Positions 8,109-15,931 of a stretch of 64,000 bases of DNA are shown here, in pieces; within the stretch, counting starts at the first letter, position 1; every line of letters begins with the position of its first letter. This DNA comes from Nocardia terpenica. GTDB lineage: Bacteria; Actinomycetota; Actinomycetes; Mycobacteriales; Mycobacteriaceae. The stretch lies in the NCBI RefSeq assembly GCF_013186535.1, contig NZ_JABMCZ010000003.1, positions 744,001 to 808,000 of the forward strand, given 5' to 3'. A program made the translations under genes and the position numbers. The notes under the pieces were generated by a model. The model made no database searches, was not told the DNA's origin, and saw only the letters and a program-made list of their open reading frames with translations.

Positions 8109-8519
8109 TCAAAGTCCGGTATTGGTGTGTTCGAGATGTGCGGTGGCCTTACCGGTCACGAACTGCGGCCCGATGCCGATCAGGCCGAGGATCTTCGGTT
8201 GGTAGACGACGGTCGTGGTGACCTCGACCGTCGTCGGCCCGGTGACGATCGCCGTACCGGGCACCTGTGCCCGTACCAACGCCAGCTGCGCGTATCCGGT
8301 CGCGGTCAGCGGATCCAGGGTGACCGCGGTGCCCTGCTTGGCCAACGGCACCACGATGGCCTGCCCCGCCGCCCGCGCCGCGTCCTCCGCTACCAGCTGC
8401 GCCCGCTGCCCGGCATGCAACTTGCCGCCGCCGTCGACCACCAGCCCCAGCGCGAGCAGGCCCGCGAAAAGTACTATGGCCCACCACAGCACGAACGATC
8501 CGTGGTCGTCTGTGCTCAT
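8109..8519 (-). CDS. tadG: TadG-like pilus assembly protein
   Basis: A 136-residue protein with one N-terminal transmembrane helix (SFVLWWAIVLFAGLLALGLVVDGGGKL) followed by HAGQRAQLVAEDAARAAGQ, the typical TadE/TadG 'A..A..AArA' helix, and an extracellular beta region. Unlike the two genes upstream it begins DDHGSFVL and lacks the glutamate after the Gly, so it may be a non-cleaved or differently processed pseudopilin. Its ATG overlaps the stop of the upstream TadE gene by 4 nt (ATGA). Confidence 0.75.
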   Translation of the reverse strand: MSTDDHGSFVLWWAIVLFAGLLALGLVVDGGGKLHAGQRAQLVAEDAARAAGQAIVVPLAKQGTAVTLDPLTATGYAQLALVRAQVPGTAIVTGPTTVEVTTTVVYQPKILGLIGIGPQFVTGKATAHLEHTNTGL

Positions 8520-8944
8520 CGTGCTCGCTCCCGGAAGGTATCGATCGGTGAGGTCGCCGACGCGGTGATCACCCGGGTACCGCCGATTCCCGGTAGCAGC
8601 AAGGCATCCAGGGAGACCACGCAGGTGACCACGATGGTGACCGAGGCGAGTTGACCTGGGGGACGCATGAATCCGGCTACATCGGTGGTCACGACGGGGG
8701 CTCCCACGCAGTCGAGCCCACGCGCGATCAGGTTCTGCTCGGCCGCTATCCGGGCGTCGGCTGCGGCCTGGATTCCGGTGCGGGCGATCGACGCGGCGCG
8801 GGCGGCCGTATAGGCCGCGAGCTCGACCTTCTCGTGCGCGAAGCTGATTCGTCCGCCCACGATGATGATCCCGATCAACAGGAGGACCACCGGGGTGATG
8901 ATCACCTGTTCGAGGACTGCTCCTCGGTCGGTTCCGTCTCTCAT
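8516..8944 (-). CDS. TadE-like minor pseudopilin (second)
   Basis: 142 residues. The N-terminus DRGAVLEQVIITPVVLLLIG carries a prepilin-like motif (Gly, then Glu four residues later, then a hydrophobic helix), so it is a probable prepilin peptidase substrate. It continues with ELAAYTAARAASIAR, the TadE alanine helix, and a mature part with Cys (GLDCVG, VVTCVV) that could form a disulfide. The start overlaps the stop of the upstream TadE gene (ATGA at 8944). Confidence 0.8.
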   Translation of the reverse strand: MRDGTDRGAVLEQVIITPVVLLLIGIIIVGGRISFAHEKVELAAYTAARAASIARTGIQAAADARIAAEQNLIARGLDCVGAPVVTTDVAGFMRPPGQLASVTIVVTCVVSLDALLLPGIGGTRVITASATSPIDTFRERAR

Positions 8945-9327
8945 CACATCTGCCCGGGCCGTGTCACCCGTTCCACAGGCTGGGTCTGGTCGACCGTCAC
9001 CGTGAGATTCAGGAACGGGACGAGCTGAATCGGCTGGGCCACAATGTGTGCCGACGCCTCCCTCGGCCCGCGTAGGACGAGGACCTTGGGCGATCGCAGC
9101 ACGGTGGGACCGTTGCGAGCTATGAAGGCGTAGGCCGCTGCCGTGCCCAGTGGGCCGTTTCCATGCTGCCCACGAGCCTGCCGCAGTCCGGCCTCGGCGG
9201 CCTTCACCGCCACATTGCGGGCGTGAAAGTACAACGCGCCCTGTAGCGCTGTGAAAAGCAGTAGCAGCACCATCGGCGTGATGATCACCGTCTCCAGCAC
9301 CGAACCGCGATCGTCCGAGCGGCGCAT
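8944..9327 (-). CDS. TadE-like minor pseudopilin (first)
   Basis: 127 residues. DRGSVLETVIITPMVLLLLF is the class-III prepilin-like signal plus the single membrane helix. It is followed by VKAAEAGLRQARGQ and a beta-rich extracellular part. Start and upstream stop overlap as TAATG. It is adjacent to the Flp gene and paralogous to the following TadE gene; in tad systems such proteins act as minor pilins. Confidence 0.8.
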   Translation of the reverse strand: MRRSDDRGSVLETVIITPMVLLLLFTALQGALYFHARNVAVKAAEAGLRQARGQHGNGPLGTAAAYAFIARNGPTVLRSPKVLVLRGPREASAHIVAQPIQLVPFLNLTVTVDQTQPVERVTRPGQM

Positions 9328-9566
9328 TAGATGATCTGGATAACGTACCTGGCGAAAGCGGCCTTCGCCGCCACGACCAGGGCGATGGCCAACCCGACCA
9401 TCCCGGCGATGATGATGACCTTCTCCATGACGTCGCCCCGATCCCGGTGCTCGTCGGCGGTCCGCGCCGAGACATAGTCCGACACCGTGGCGACCACTAC
9501 AAGCAGGCTCACCGTCACTCTGTCGAGTGCGAGTCGGGTGGTACGTGCCGAGAGTGATCTGTACAT
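9327..9566 (-). CDS. flp: Flp-type pilin candidate
   Basis: A small protein of 79 residues. The mature end reads DRGDVMEKVIIIAGMVGLAI and ALVVAAKAAFARYVIQII: a prepilin motif with Glu at +4, then one long hydrophobic helix and almost nothing else, as expected for a major Flp pilin. The leader is unusually long and has its own hydrophobic stretch (VTVSLLVVVATVS). ATG 9566 is chosen over 9581 because AAAGGAA lies 6 nt before it. It lies between tadC and the TadE genes, the usual place in actinobacterial tad loci. Confidence 0.75.
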   Translation of the reverse strand: MYRSLSARTTRLALDRVTVSLLVVVATVSDYVSARTADEHRDRGDVMEKVIIIAGMVGLAIALVVAAKAAFARYVIQII

Positions 9567-9608
9567 GTGTATTCCTTTCATCAGGGTAGGTTTCGATGAC
9601 GAGTGGTC

Positions 9609-10502
9609 TCACGGGTGCATGATGTTCACCACTGAAGGCACCGAAAGCATGACGACCAGCAGCAACGCAATACATGCCGCCGGAATCCGGAGCCGCTCCG
9701 AAGCTGCCTCGGCCGCACCGAGTTCGCTCGTGACGACCTCGTGTCGCTGCGACCGGCTGCGCGCCCGGAGGCCGTCGACCACGCTGGTGCCCCATTCGCC
9801 CGACATCGTCATGATGTCGCCGAGGTCGGCGAGATCCGGCAGCGCCAGTCGGCGCGACAACTCCGACAGTGCGGACCATGGTGGCTGCCCGGCCAATTGG
9901 GAGCGCTGCAACACCTCGGTGAGCCGATGGAACACCCAGCTGTCGCCCACCGCGGCCGCCCGCTCCAGGCTTTGCAGCGCGCCGACGCCGCCGATTCGGT
10001 TGAGCGTCACCAGATCCAGATAGATCTGCAGGTGCTGCGCGAACTCCGTCCGGGCTCGTGCGGCCTTCGCCCGGAGCTCGGCATCCGGCGCGAGGAACAG
10101 CGCCGCGCCCAATATCGGTGCGGCCGCCAGCGCCAGCGATTCCGGGATCCCGACGCCGATCGCCCGCCCGGACACGGCCAGAACGAGCGGTAGCGCGAAT
10201 CCGGCAGCGCCGGAAAGGATCTTGTCGCCGAGGAAGCGGGCGGGATCGATCTCCAGCAACCGCAGATCGTGCTCGGGCAGTCGGAACCATTGCCAGCGCG
10301 CCAGATACGGATACGCCAGCGCGCCCACCCGGGCCTTGATGCTGCCGGTGTCCCAGGCGATGGGCACCGGGCCCGCCGCCGGGCTCAGGCGTTCCAGCGC
10401 CTGCCGCAGGGCCGGGCGGCTGCGCAGGAAAGTGCCGACGACAGTGCAGAATCCGAGCACGCCGAGGCAGGCGAACAGGGCCAGGTGCAGCTCGTAGGTC
10501 AT
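9609..10502 (-). CDS. tadC: TadC-like inner-membrane platform protein
   Basis: 297 residues with the T2SSF/GspF fold: an N-terminal helix (LALFACLGVLGFCTVVG), a pair of central helices (FALPLVLAVSGRAIGVGIPESLALAAAPILG), a cytoplasmic helical domain (FAQHLQIYLDLVTLNRIGG ... LADLGDIMTMSGEWGTSVVDGL) and a terminal helix (CIALLLVVMLSVPSVV). It would form the membrane platform with TadB and couple to the TadA ATPase. The start overlaps the tadB stop (ATGA). Confidence 0.85.
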   Translation of the reverse strand: MTYELHLALFACLGVLGFCTVVGTFLRSRPALRQALERLSPAAGPVPIAWDTGSIKARVGALAYPYLARWQWFRLPEHDLRLLEIDPARFLGDKILSGAAGFALPLVLAVSGRAIGVGIPESLALAAAPILGAALFLAPDAELRAKAARARTEFAQHLQIYLDLVTLNRIGGVGALQSLERAAAVGDSWVFHRLTEVLQRSQLAGQPPWSALSELSRRLALPDLADLGDIMTMSGEWGTSVVDGLRARSRSQRHEVVTSELGAAEAASERLRIPAACIALLLVVMLSVPSVVNIMHP

Positions 10503-11368
10503 GACGAGCTCCCGGCGGGTTCCCGATGCCGCACCCGGATGAACCGGGTCCGCGGGCGATGTCGCACGATGGCCCGCATCCACAGCAGTAGTCCGCCGAA
10601 TGCCGCCACCAGCCCGGTGAACAGCAACTGCAGCCCCCCGTGCCGGTAGGCGGCCAAATAGTCGGTGGCAGCGAACAGGTAGGCGAGCAGGCCGATGATG
10701 ATGATCGTGGTGTAGCGGACGCTGGTGACCGTCTGCCTGCGCTTGGCCTCGATCTCGCGCCGATTGCGCACGTCCTCGCCGATCGACACCGACAACCCCT
10801 CCAGGATGGTGGTCAGCCCGCTGCCGCGCAGGCTCGCCACCTGTAGGAGCGCGGCGACGACGGCATCGGCGGAGGCGTCGTCGACGGCGTCGGCGAAGCG
10901 GCGCAGCGCCTCGGTCACCGGGGCGTTGGCGCGCACCGCGGCCAGCAGCGCGCTCAATTCGGGTCGCAGCGGATCGGGGACGGACCGTTCCGTGGCGAGA
11001 ATCGACTGCTCCAGACCGTTGCCGACCGAAGCGACACCGGCCAGATTGCGCACCCACTCCTCGAGGGCGTCGAGCCGCTCGATCTGCCCGGCGGCGGCCG
11101 TCGGGCCGAAGATCTGCGGCAGCACGACCAGCGCCAGCGGCCCGGCCGCCATCCAGGCGAGCCATCCGGTCGTCACCCAGCCCGCGATCCCCGCGAACAG
11201 GCCGATCGCCAGCCGCATCCGCGTCCGGGCAGACATCCGATCCCACAGCACGACACCGGCTTTCGGCTCCGGCATTACCACCGCCGCCCGCCGCCCCCGA
11301 TAAATCAGATACCCCCCGACCAACAGCGCCAGATCCACACCGAGCACGGCGATCCGATAGTCGTTCAC
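10499..11368 (-). CDS. tadB: TadB-like inner-membrane platform protein
   Basis: 289 residues with the T2SSF domain: N-terminal helices (VLGVDLALLVGGYLIY, LAIGLFAGIAGWVTTGWLAWMAAG), a cytoplasmic helical part with GNGLEQSIL and SLRGSGLTTILEGLS, and C-terminal helices (TTIIIIGLLAYLFA, LLFTGLVAAFGGLLLW). GTG 11368 has GGAGG 4 nt upstream and overlaps the tadA stop (GTGA). It is the partner of TadC. Confidence 0.85.
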   Translation of the reverse strand: MNDYRIAVLGVDLALLVGGYLIYRGRRAAVVMPEPKAGVVLWDRMSARTRMRLAIGLFAGIAGWVTTGWLAWMAAGPLALVVLPQIFGPTAAAGQIERLDALEEWVRNLAGVASVGNGLEQSILATERSVPDPLRPELSALLAAVRANAPVTEALRRFADAVDDASADAVVAALLQVASLRGSGLTTILEGLSVSIGEDVRNRREIEAKRRQTVTSVRYTTIIIIGLLAYLFAATDYLAAYRHGGLQLLFTGLVAAFGGLLLWMRAIVRHRPRTRFIRVRHREPAGSSS

Positions 11369-12909
11369 AGCGCCTCCGAGAAATCCAGTGTGGAGACCGG
11401 GATCTCGTGCTCGCGCATGCCGCCCTCGAGCAGCGCCGTGCGCAGCGCCGTCGGCACCGAGCCGAATCGGCCGGTGCCGTCGGTGTTTCCGAGATAGACC
11501 GTGGTGACCGCGGGCGACAGGTCGGACTCGCCGGGCTCCACGTAGATCACCTCGCGCACGAACCGACGCATGCCGACGATCTCGCCGCGCGCGTCGCGCA
11601 GCGTGCGCCGCTCCAGCTGCACGATCAGATCGATGTGGTGGGCCACCTGCGCCGTCGCGTATTCCACGGTGATGCCGGGCACCTCGCGAGCGATGGTGGC
11701 GAGCCGGTGGATGGCGGCGCGCGCGTCGGTGGCGTGCACGCTCGACATCGAGGAGGGGGTGAACTGCATGGCCTTGAACATGCTGAGGATCTCCTTGCCC
11801 GCGACCTCGCCGACGATCACCACCTCGAGCTGCATGCGCACGAATGCGTAGAGCAGATCGGTCAATCCGATCGCGCCGCGCAGTTCTCCGGTGAGATCGT
11901 TGCGCTCGCCGCCGCCGGTGATGGTCTCCCCGCTCACCACATACGGTGCGCGGCCGGGCAATTCGTCCAGATACAGCTCGCGCTCGGTCTCCGCGGTCCC
12001 GATCCGGGTCTCCACCGGCAGCGCATTGGCCAGCGCCCGCAGCAGCGTCGTCTTGCCCGCCCCCATCGGTCCCGAAACGACCTGGGACACACCGCCATTG
12101 GCGGCGGCGCTGAGCAGTCGGGCCAGTGGCTGCGGCAGCATCCGGCGGTGCACGAGATCGTCGAGGCAGACGTTGGTGAGCCGGTGCAGGCGGATGGCGA
12201 TATTGGGATGCGGCACCGTCCACGCCATGGCCGACAACCGGATGTGCCCGGGCAGGTCCAGCCGCAGATGCGGGCTGACCGGGGAGAACGGCCGCCCGCC
12301 GCCCGGCGCCCGCTGCGCGACGGTCACCAGCCACTCGATGATCTCCTGATCGGAGTCGGCGATCGGCGGCCGCGCCTCGAATCGCCCGTCCGGGAACAGC
12401 ACTCGCACATGCGACCCGTTGATCACGATATCGGTGACCTCGGGCTCGTCGACCAGGGACTGGATCGGCCCGAGGCCGAACATGTAGTCCTCCACCGACT
12501 TCGCCAGCGCCTCACGCTGATCCCCGGTAACGGTCTGCTCACCGTCGTTGATCTCGGTCCGGATCTCGTCCTCGACCAGGCGGGCGATGATATCCCGCCC
12601 GAGCCCGCGAATCTCCTGCTCCCCGTGCGGCATCGGCGTCTCCCGCTCGCCCGCCCGTTCCCGCAGCAGCGCCGTCAGCTCATCGGAGGCCGCGGCCACG
12701 ATGCGCCGCATGACCGCCCGATCCGGCGCGGCGCCCGCGCGCGGCACCACGATCCGCGGCGGCACCGACCGCAGCGCCGAAAGATCCAGCGGCCGAGTCG
12801 TTTCCATCGCCGAGACGCTGTCGGCCCGATCCGCGTCGTGCGGCTGCAACTGCTGCAACCGACTCCACAGCGAGGTCGTCAATGCCGTCGACCGCTCCTG
12901 CCGCCTCAC
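11365..12909 (-). CDS. tadA: TadA/CpaF secretion ATPase
   Basis: A 514-residue T2SSE-family ATPase that powers pilus assembly. It has an N-terminal helical region, the FGLGPIQSLVDEPEVTDI segment, Walker A GPMGAGKTT (near residue 283), the ASP box, Walker B LEVVIVGEVAG and the His box SSVHATDARAA, all typical of CpaF. GTG 12909 has GGGAGG upstream and overlaps the preceding stop as GTGA. Cytoplasmic, acting on TadB/TadC. Confidence 0.9.
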   Translation of the reverse strand: MRRQERSTALTTSLWSRLQQLQPHDADRADSVSAMETTRPLDLSALRSVPPRIVVPRAGAAPDRAVMRRIVAAASDELTALLRERAGERETPMPHGEQEIRGLGRDIIARLVEDEIRTEINDGEQTVTGDQREALAKSVEDYMFGLGPIQSLVDEPEVTDIVINGSHVRVLFPDGRFEARPPIADSDQEIIEWLVTVAQRAPGGGRPFSPVSPHLRLDLPGHIRLSAMAWTVPHPNIAIRLHRLTNVCLDDLVHRRMLPQPLARLLSAAANGGVSQVVSGPMGAGKTTLLRALANALPVETRIGTAETERELYLDELPGRAPYVVSGETITGGGERNDLTGELRGAIGLTDLLYAFVRMQLEVVIVGEVAGKEILSMFKAMQFTPSSMSSVHATDARAAIHRLATIAREVPGITVEYATAQVAHHIDLIVQLERRTLRDARGEIVGMRRFVREVIYVEPGESDLSPAVTTVYLGNTDGTGRFGSVPTALRTALLEGGMREHEIPVSTLDFSEAL

Positions 12910-13688
12910 CGCCCCGACCTCCCATCGCCCGGCCGAGCGACCGAGACGTCGGCGAGACGGGGCCAGGTGCGGCGGAGTTCGGCGAGGTAGCGGGAGCGGG
13001 TTTGGCGGAAGCGGCGCAGGCGGGCGCCGTGCGAGAACACGGCGGCGTGGTCGGGGGCGTAGGGCAGGGTGGTCAGGACGTCGACACCCAGGGCTCGGCG
13101 CACCTCCGAGGGGCTGTAGTGGGAGCCGACGAGGATCACGCCCAGGACGGCGGTCGAGCCCGCGGCGGTCAGGTCGCGGCGGAGATCGGGCAGAACACCG
13201 TGCAGGACACCGAGTTCCGCGAGACCGGCCCGACACACCACGCCCACCACATCGGCGGCCGTGAGCAGATCCGTTGCGCCGTAACGATGTCCGTAGCGGC
13301 CGGTGTCGGCCACCACCGTGACCCCGCAGGTCGTGCTCTCGGCTAGGAAGCGGCCCAGCGGGCCCCAGATCGTGCGGGTCACCATGGCCTGGCGGGTGGT
13401 CCACATGCCGGTCAACGCCTGGACGCGGGTGTCCGGAATCGGTTCGGCCTGTTCGCGAATGCCGTCCGCGAGCCGCCCCGCCTGATGGGCCTCGATCAGC
13501 CCGACCACCGAGGTCCGGCGCGGCCGTTCGGAGCGGTAGTAGCCGGAGTGCAGGAAGCTCCCGCCGCACGGATCGGCCTCGACATAGAACACGTCGTCGG
13601 CGGGTGCGCACAGGGCCAGGCCCAGCGCGGTGGTAGAGGTTCCCGGCGAGCCGCTCGCGGAGGTGAGGGCGACGAACATCGGCCTCAC
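12906..13688 (-). CDS. TadZ/CpaE-like MinD-family protein
   Basis: 260 residues with a ParA/MinD-like fold, thought to position the pilus machine. The P-loop region reads SASGSPGTSTTALG: the lysines of a deviant Walker A (KGGxGKT) are absent. Other motifs remain: YVEADPCGG in switch I position, VVADTGRYG for switch II, and GVILVGS. ATP hydrolysis is therefore doubtful, while binding or a structural role remains possible. Its ATG overlaps the previous stop (ATGA). Confidence 0.75.
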   Translation of the reverse strand: MRPMFVALTSASGSPGTSTTALGLALCAPADDVFYVEADPCGGSFLHSGYYRSERPRRTSVVGLIEAHQAGRLADGIREQAEPIPDTRVQALTGMWTTRQAMVTRTIWGPLGRFLAESTTCGVTVVADTGRYGHRYGATDLLTAADVVGVVCRAGLAELGVLHGVLPDLRRDLTAAGSTAVLGVILVGSHYSPSEVRRALGVDVLTTLPYAPDHAAVFSHGARLRRFRQTRSRYLAELRRTWPRLADVSVARPGDGRSGR

Positions 13689-14383
13689 CGCACCCGGGAA
13701 TCGAGCACGACCGCCACCCGCCCGGTCGCGGCGCGGGCCGCCACCCAGGTGGCCTCCGCCTCGGGCACGATCACATCCACGGTGACCTGATCGGCCTGGG
13801 TGTTCGCCCGCACCGTCACCACCTGCGCGTTCGAGGCGATGGGCGCCTGCACCGGCGCGCTGTCCTGGTCGCGCGGCGTGTCGACCAGGCGCACATAGTC
13901 ACCCGCCCGCAGCGGCTCGGCGGGCAGCTTGGCCGGGGCGACCGTGACGCCCACGAGCGTCTGACCGCGGCCGGGCACGACCGCATCGGTGAGCATGCTC
14001 GCCACGAGCAACTGGCCCGCGGTCAGCGGCTGCACCGCCGCCAGCCCGATCACCGCGCCGCGCTTGTCGCTGGGCACCACCTGCAGGCCGGAATCGGTGT
14101 TGACCGTCGCGACGGTCAGGTCCGCGGCGTCGATTCGCCCGCCCTGGGCCACATTTCGGGCCAGCACCAGCACCTGGGTGGTGGCGCGCAGATTCCGCAC
14201 CACGGCCAGCGACCCGATGACCGCGACCACGATCAGCACACCGCCCGCGATGCGCAGGCCCCAGCGCGGCCGGGTCGGGACGGCCGGAATCACCGGCGCG
14301 TCCGCGGCGTTCGCGGCGTGGGCGCGCCGCGGCGCGGCGTCGGCGCGGGTCGATGCGAAGGAAAAACGCGGGAAGCGAGGCAT
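13685..14383 (-). CDS. SAF-domain CpaB/RcpC-like pilus protein
   Basis: First gene of the tad operon. 232 residues: a basic cytoplasmic start, one transmembrane helix (IAGGVLIVVAVIGSLAVV) and a SAF domain (VLVLARNVAQGGRIDAADL ... PLTAGQLLVASML) with a beta-rich end. In Gram-negative tad systems RcpC/CpaB is periplasmic and supports pilus passage; in actinobacteria it is taken to sit on the outer face of the membrane. BlaI-type operator site 3 lies 48 bp before its start and so governs the whole 12-gene unit, whose genes mostly overlap by 4 nt. Confidence 0.8.
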   Translation of the reverse strand: MPRFPRFSFASTRADAAPRRAHAANAADAPVIPAVPTRPRWGLRIAGGVLIVVAVIGSLAVVRNLRATTQVLVLARNVAQGGRIDAADLTVATVNTDSGLQVVPSDKRGAVIGLAAVQPLTAGQLLVASMLTDAVVPGRGQTLVGVTVAPAKLPAEPLRAGDYVRLVDTPRDQDSAPVQAPIASNAQVVTVRANTQADQVTVDVIVPEAEATWVAARAATGRVAVVLDSRVR

Positions 14384-14430
14384 GAAACGAGACCCCTCGG
14401 GGCGGGTGGGCGAGCGGCCGACCCAATAAT

Positions 14431-14454
14431 TACTACCTACTTACGTAGATAGTA
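14431..14454. promoter_or_regulatory. BlaI-type operator, site 3 (tad operon)
   Basis: Left half TACTACCTACTT, right half ACGTAGATAGTA. It is 48 bp upstream of the first tad gene. Together with site 4 it occupies the 337-bp divergent gap 14384-14720, which otherwise shows no gene. Confidence 0.75.
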
Positions 14455-14537
14455 ATAACAGCTGGACCGGCATCGAGCAAGATCGGGAAGCTCGGATGCG
14501 TGGCGCTCGGTGATGGTGTATGTTCGTCGCGTCGATC

Positions 14538-14561
14538 TACTATCTATGTACGGGGATAGTA
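14538..14561. promoter_or_regulatory. BlaI-type operator, site 4 (first M56 gene)
   Basis: Left half TACTATCTATGTAC is exact, right half GGGGATAGTA has two changes. A TTGACA hexamer follows two bases later (14564-14569). The site lies 160 bp before the M56 protease start. Confidence 0.7.
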
Positions 14562-14720
14562 TATTGACACCGGTCACGACGCGGCGGTTTTCGGGGAGCG
14601 CGGATCGGGAGTCGTCCACCATCGATTCCCGGTGTCGCGCAGGCATTCCCCGGTGCCGCCCCCGATCCGCCGCGTCGTGTATCCCGTTGGCTGGCGCCGG
14701 TCCTCCGGCAAGGAGGGCGT

Positions 14721-15485
14721 GTGGGCGTAGCGATCTGTCTGTTCGTGTACGCCACGGGCGCAGCCATTTTCGCGCCGCCCCTGCTGCGCGCCCTGACCGC
14801 CGACGGGGCCGCGCCCCGGCTCGGGGTGGCGGCCTGGCTCGCCGTGCTCGTCAGCGTGCTCGGATCCTGGTCGGTGGCAATCGTTTTCGCGCTCGGGGCG
14901 GTGGCGGTGCGGGTGTGGCACCATCCCCGGGTGCTCGTCGTCCTGGGCACCGGCAGATCGCAGGGCGTCGCGACCGTGGTGACCGCGGTGGTGCTGGTCG
15001 GGGCGGTGGCGGTGGCCGCCGTGCAGCTCGCGCGCCTGTTCCGGGCGATGCGGGCGCGCGCCCACGAGCACGCCGAGGCGCTGCGCCTGCTCGGCCGCCC
15101 GCTGGGCCACTATCGTTCGGGCGCGGAAGGTTTCGATCCGGGTGTGGTGGTGCTCGCGGCCGCCGAACCCGCCGCCTACTGCCTCGCCGGGCGTCCCGAC
15201 GTCATCGTGATCACCAGCGGCGCGGTCGACGCGCTCGGCGATCGGGAACTGGCGGCGGTCCTGGCGCACGAGCGCGCCCACCTGACCGGTCGCCACCCCC
15301 AGATCCTCACGCTGCTCCGGGGTCTCGCGACCACCTTCCCGCGCCTGGCGGTGTGCCGCGACGGCGCCCGAGAGGTCGGGCGGCTGTGCGAGATGTGGGC
15401 CGACGACGGCGCGATCCGCCACCACGGCCGGGCCGCACTGCTGTCGGGCCTGCTGGCCATGTCCGGCATCGCCACCGAAACTTGA
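14721..15485 (+). CDS. M56 (BlaR1-like) membrane metalloprotease, short form
   Basis: A multi-pass membrane zinc protease, 254 residues. Segments include VAICLFVYATGAAIFA, LGVAAWLAVLVSVLGSWSVAIVFA and VTAVVLVGAVAVAAV. The catalytic motif HERAH lies in AVLAHERAHLTGRHP, with EMWADDGAIRHHG giving the third ligand region. In BlaI systems such proteases inactivate the repressor on a cell-wall signal. GTG 14721 has AAGGAGG just upstream. Compared with the paralogue at 19222 it ends about 45 residues early (LLAMSGIATET), lacking the last transmembrane helix, and its stop abuts operator site 5. Either a truncation or a naturally short form. Confidence 0.8.
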   Translation: MGVAICLFVYATGAAIFAPPLLRALTADGAAPRLGVAAWLAVLVSVLGSWSVAIVFALGAVAVRVWHHPRVLVVLGTGRSQGVATVVTAVVLVGAVAVAAVQLARLFRAMRARAHEHAEALRLLGRPLGHYRSGAEGFDPGVVVLAAAEPAAYCLAGRPDVIVITSGAVDALGDRELAAVLAHERAHLTGRHPQILTLLRGLATTFPRLAVCRDGAREVGRLCEMWADDGAIRHHGRAALLSGLLAMSGIATET

Positions 15486-15494
15486 CAAGCAATC

Positions 15495-15518
15495 TACTAA
15501 CTATGTACATAGATAGTA
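15495..15518. promoter_or_regulatory. BlaI-type operator, site 5 (orphan)
   Basis: Left half TACTAACTATGT, right half ACATAGATAGTA. A TTGACA hexamer (15482-15487) lies 7 bp upstream, overlapping the stop of the M56 gene. No protein-coding gene follows on the plus strand before the hairpin at 15626-15669, so its target is unknown. Confidence 0.7.
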
Positions 15519-15672
15519 GTCGCAACGGCGAGCGCGGTACACAACGCGGCGGACCATCGAACCCCTTCCCCCGTCGCCGCGTAGTGAGCGCCCCAGAACA
15601 GCGCCCACCGTCCGCCGTCGCGACCGACCCCTCCCGGGTACGACCCCTTTGCCGTACCTCGGAGGGGTCATT
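15519..15672 (+). ncRNA. Candidate short transcript between operator and hairpin
   Basis: A promoter-like TTGACA plus operator at 15482-15518 and a strong hairpin at 15626-15669 frame about 150 nt with no ORF that has an RBS. It could be a BlaI-controlled small RNA, or simply what is left after loss of a gene. There is no family match; this is inference from layout. Confidence 0.2.
15626..15669 (+). terminator. Strong hairpin, possible terminator
   Basis: GACCCCTCCCGGGTAC (15626-15641) pairs with GTACCTCGGAGGGGTC (15654-15669): 16 positions with one mismatch and one G-U, a 12-nt loop, then CATTTC. The T-run is short. Its sequence differs from the TTTTGGCC hairpin that follows 5 bp later. Confidence 0.45.
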
Positions 15673-15673
15673 T

Positions 15674-15931
15674 CATTCCGGCCAAAAGCATGCCGGAATG
15701 ACGAGATTGGGGACAGTCCCGCCGTTCCGCCACGCCCGGCCCTGTCGTTCCGGCATGCCGACCCCGTCATTCCGGCGCGCTTGGCCCTGTCGTTCCGGCA
15801 CGCCCGGCCCTGTCGTTCCGGCGCGCTCGGCCCTGTCATTCCGGCACGCCCGGCCCCGTCGTTCCGGCGCGCTCGGCCCTGTCATTCCGGCACGCCCGGC
15901 CCCGTCGTTCCGGCACGCTTTTCGCCGGAAT
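15674..15931. repeat. Two inverted family hairpins enclosing a 23-bp tandem array
   Basis: Hairpin CATTCCGGC/GCCGGAATG (15674-15700, loop CAAAAGCAT) and hairpin GTTCCGGC/GCCGGAAT (15907-15931, loop ACGCTTTTC) enclose about eight 23-bp units (15742-15923; core TCGTTCCGGCACGCCCGGCC). The array adjoins the arm that precedes ACGCTTTT. The frame of a decayed membrane-protein gene runs into it at 15932. Confidence 0.85.

Noticed and set aside
8944..10290. 448-residue minus ORF over the tadC/flp region
   Set aside because: Only its last 127 residues (TadE-like) are real; the rest is a shadow of tadC and flp in another frame.
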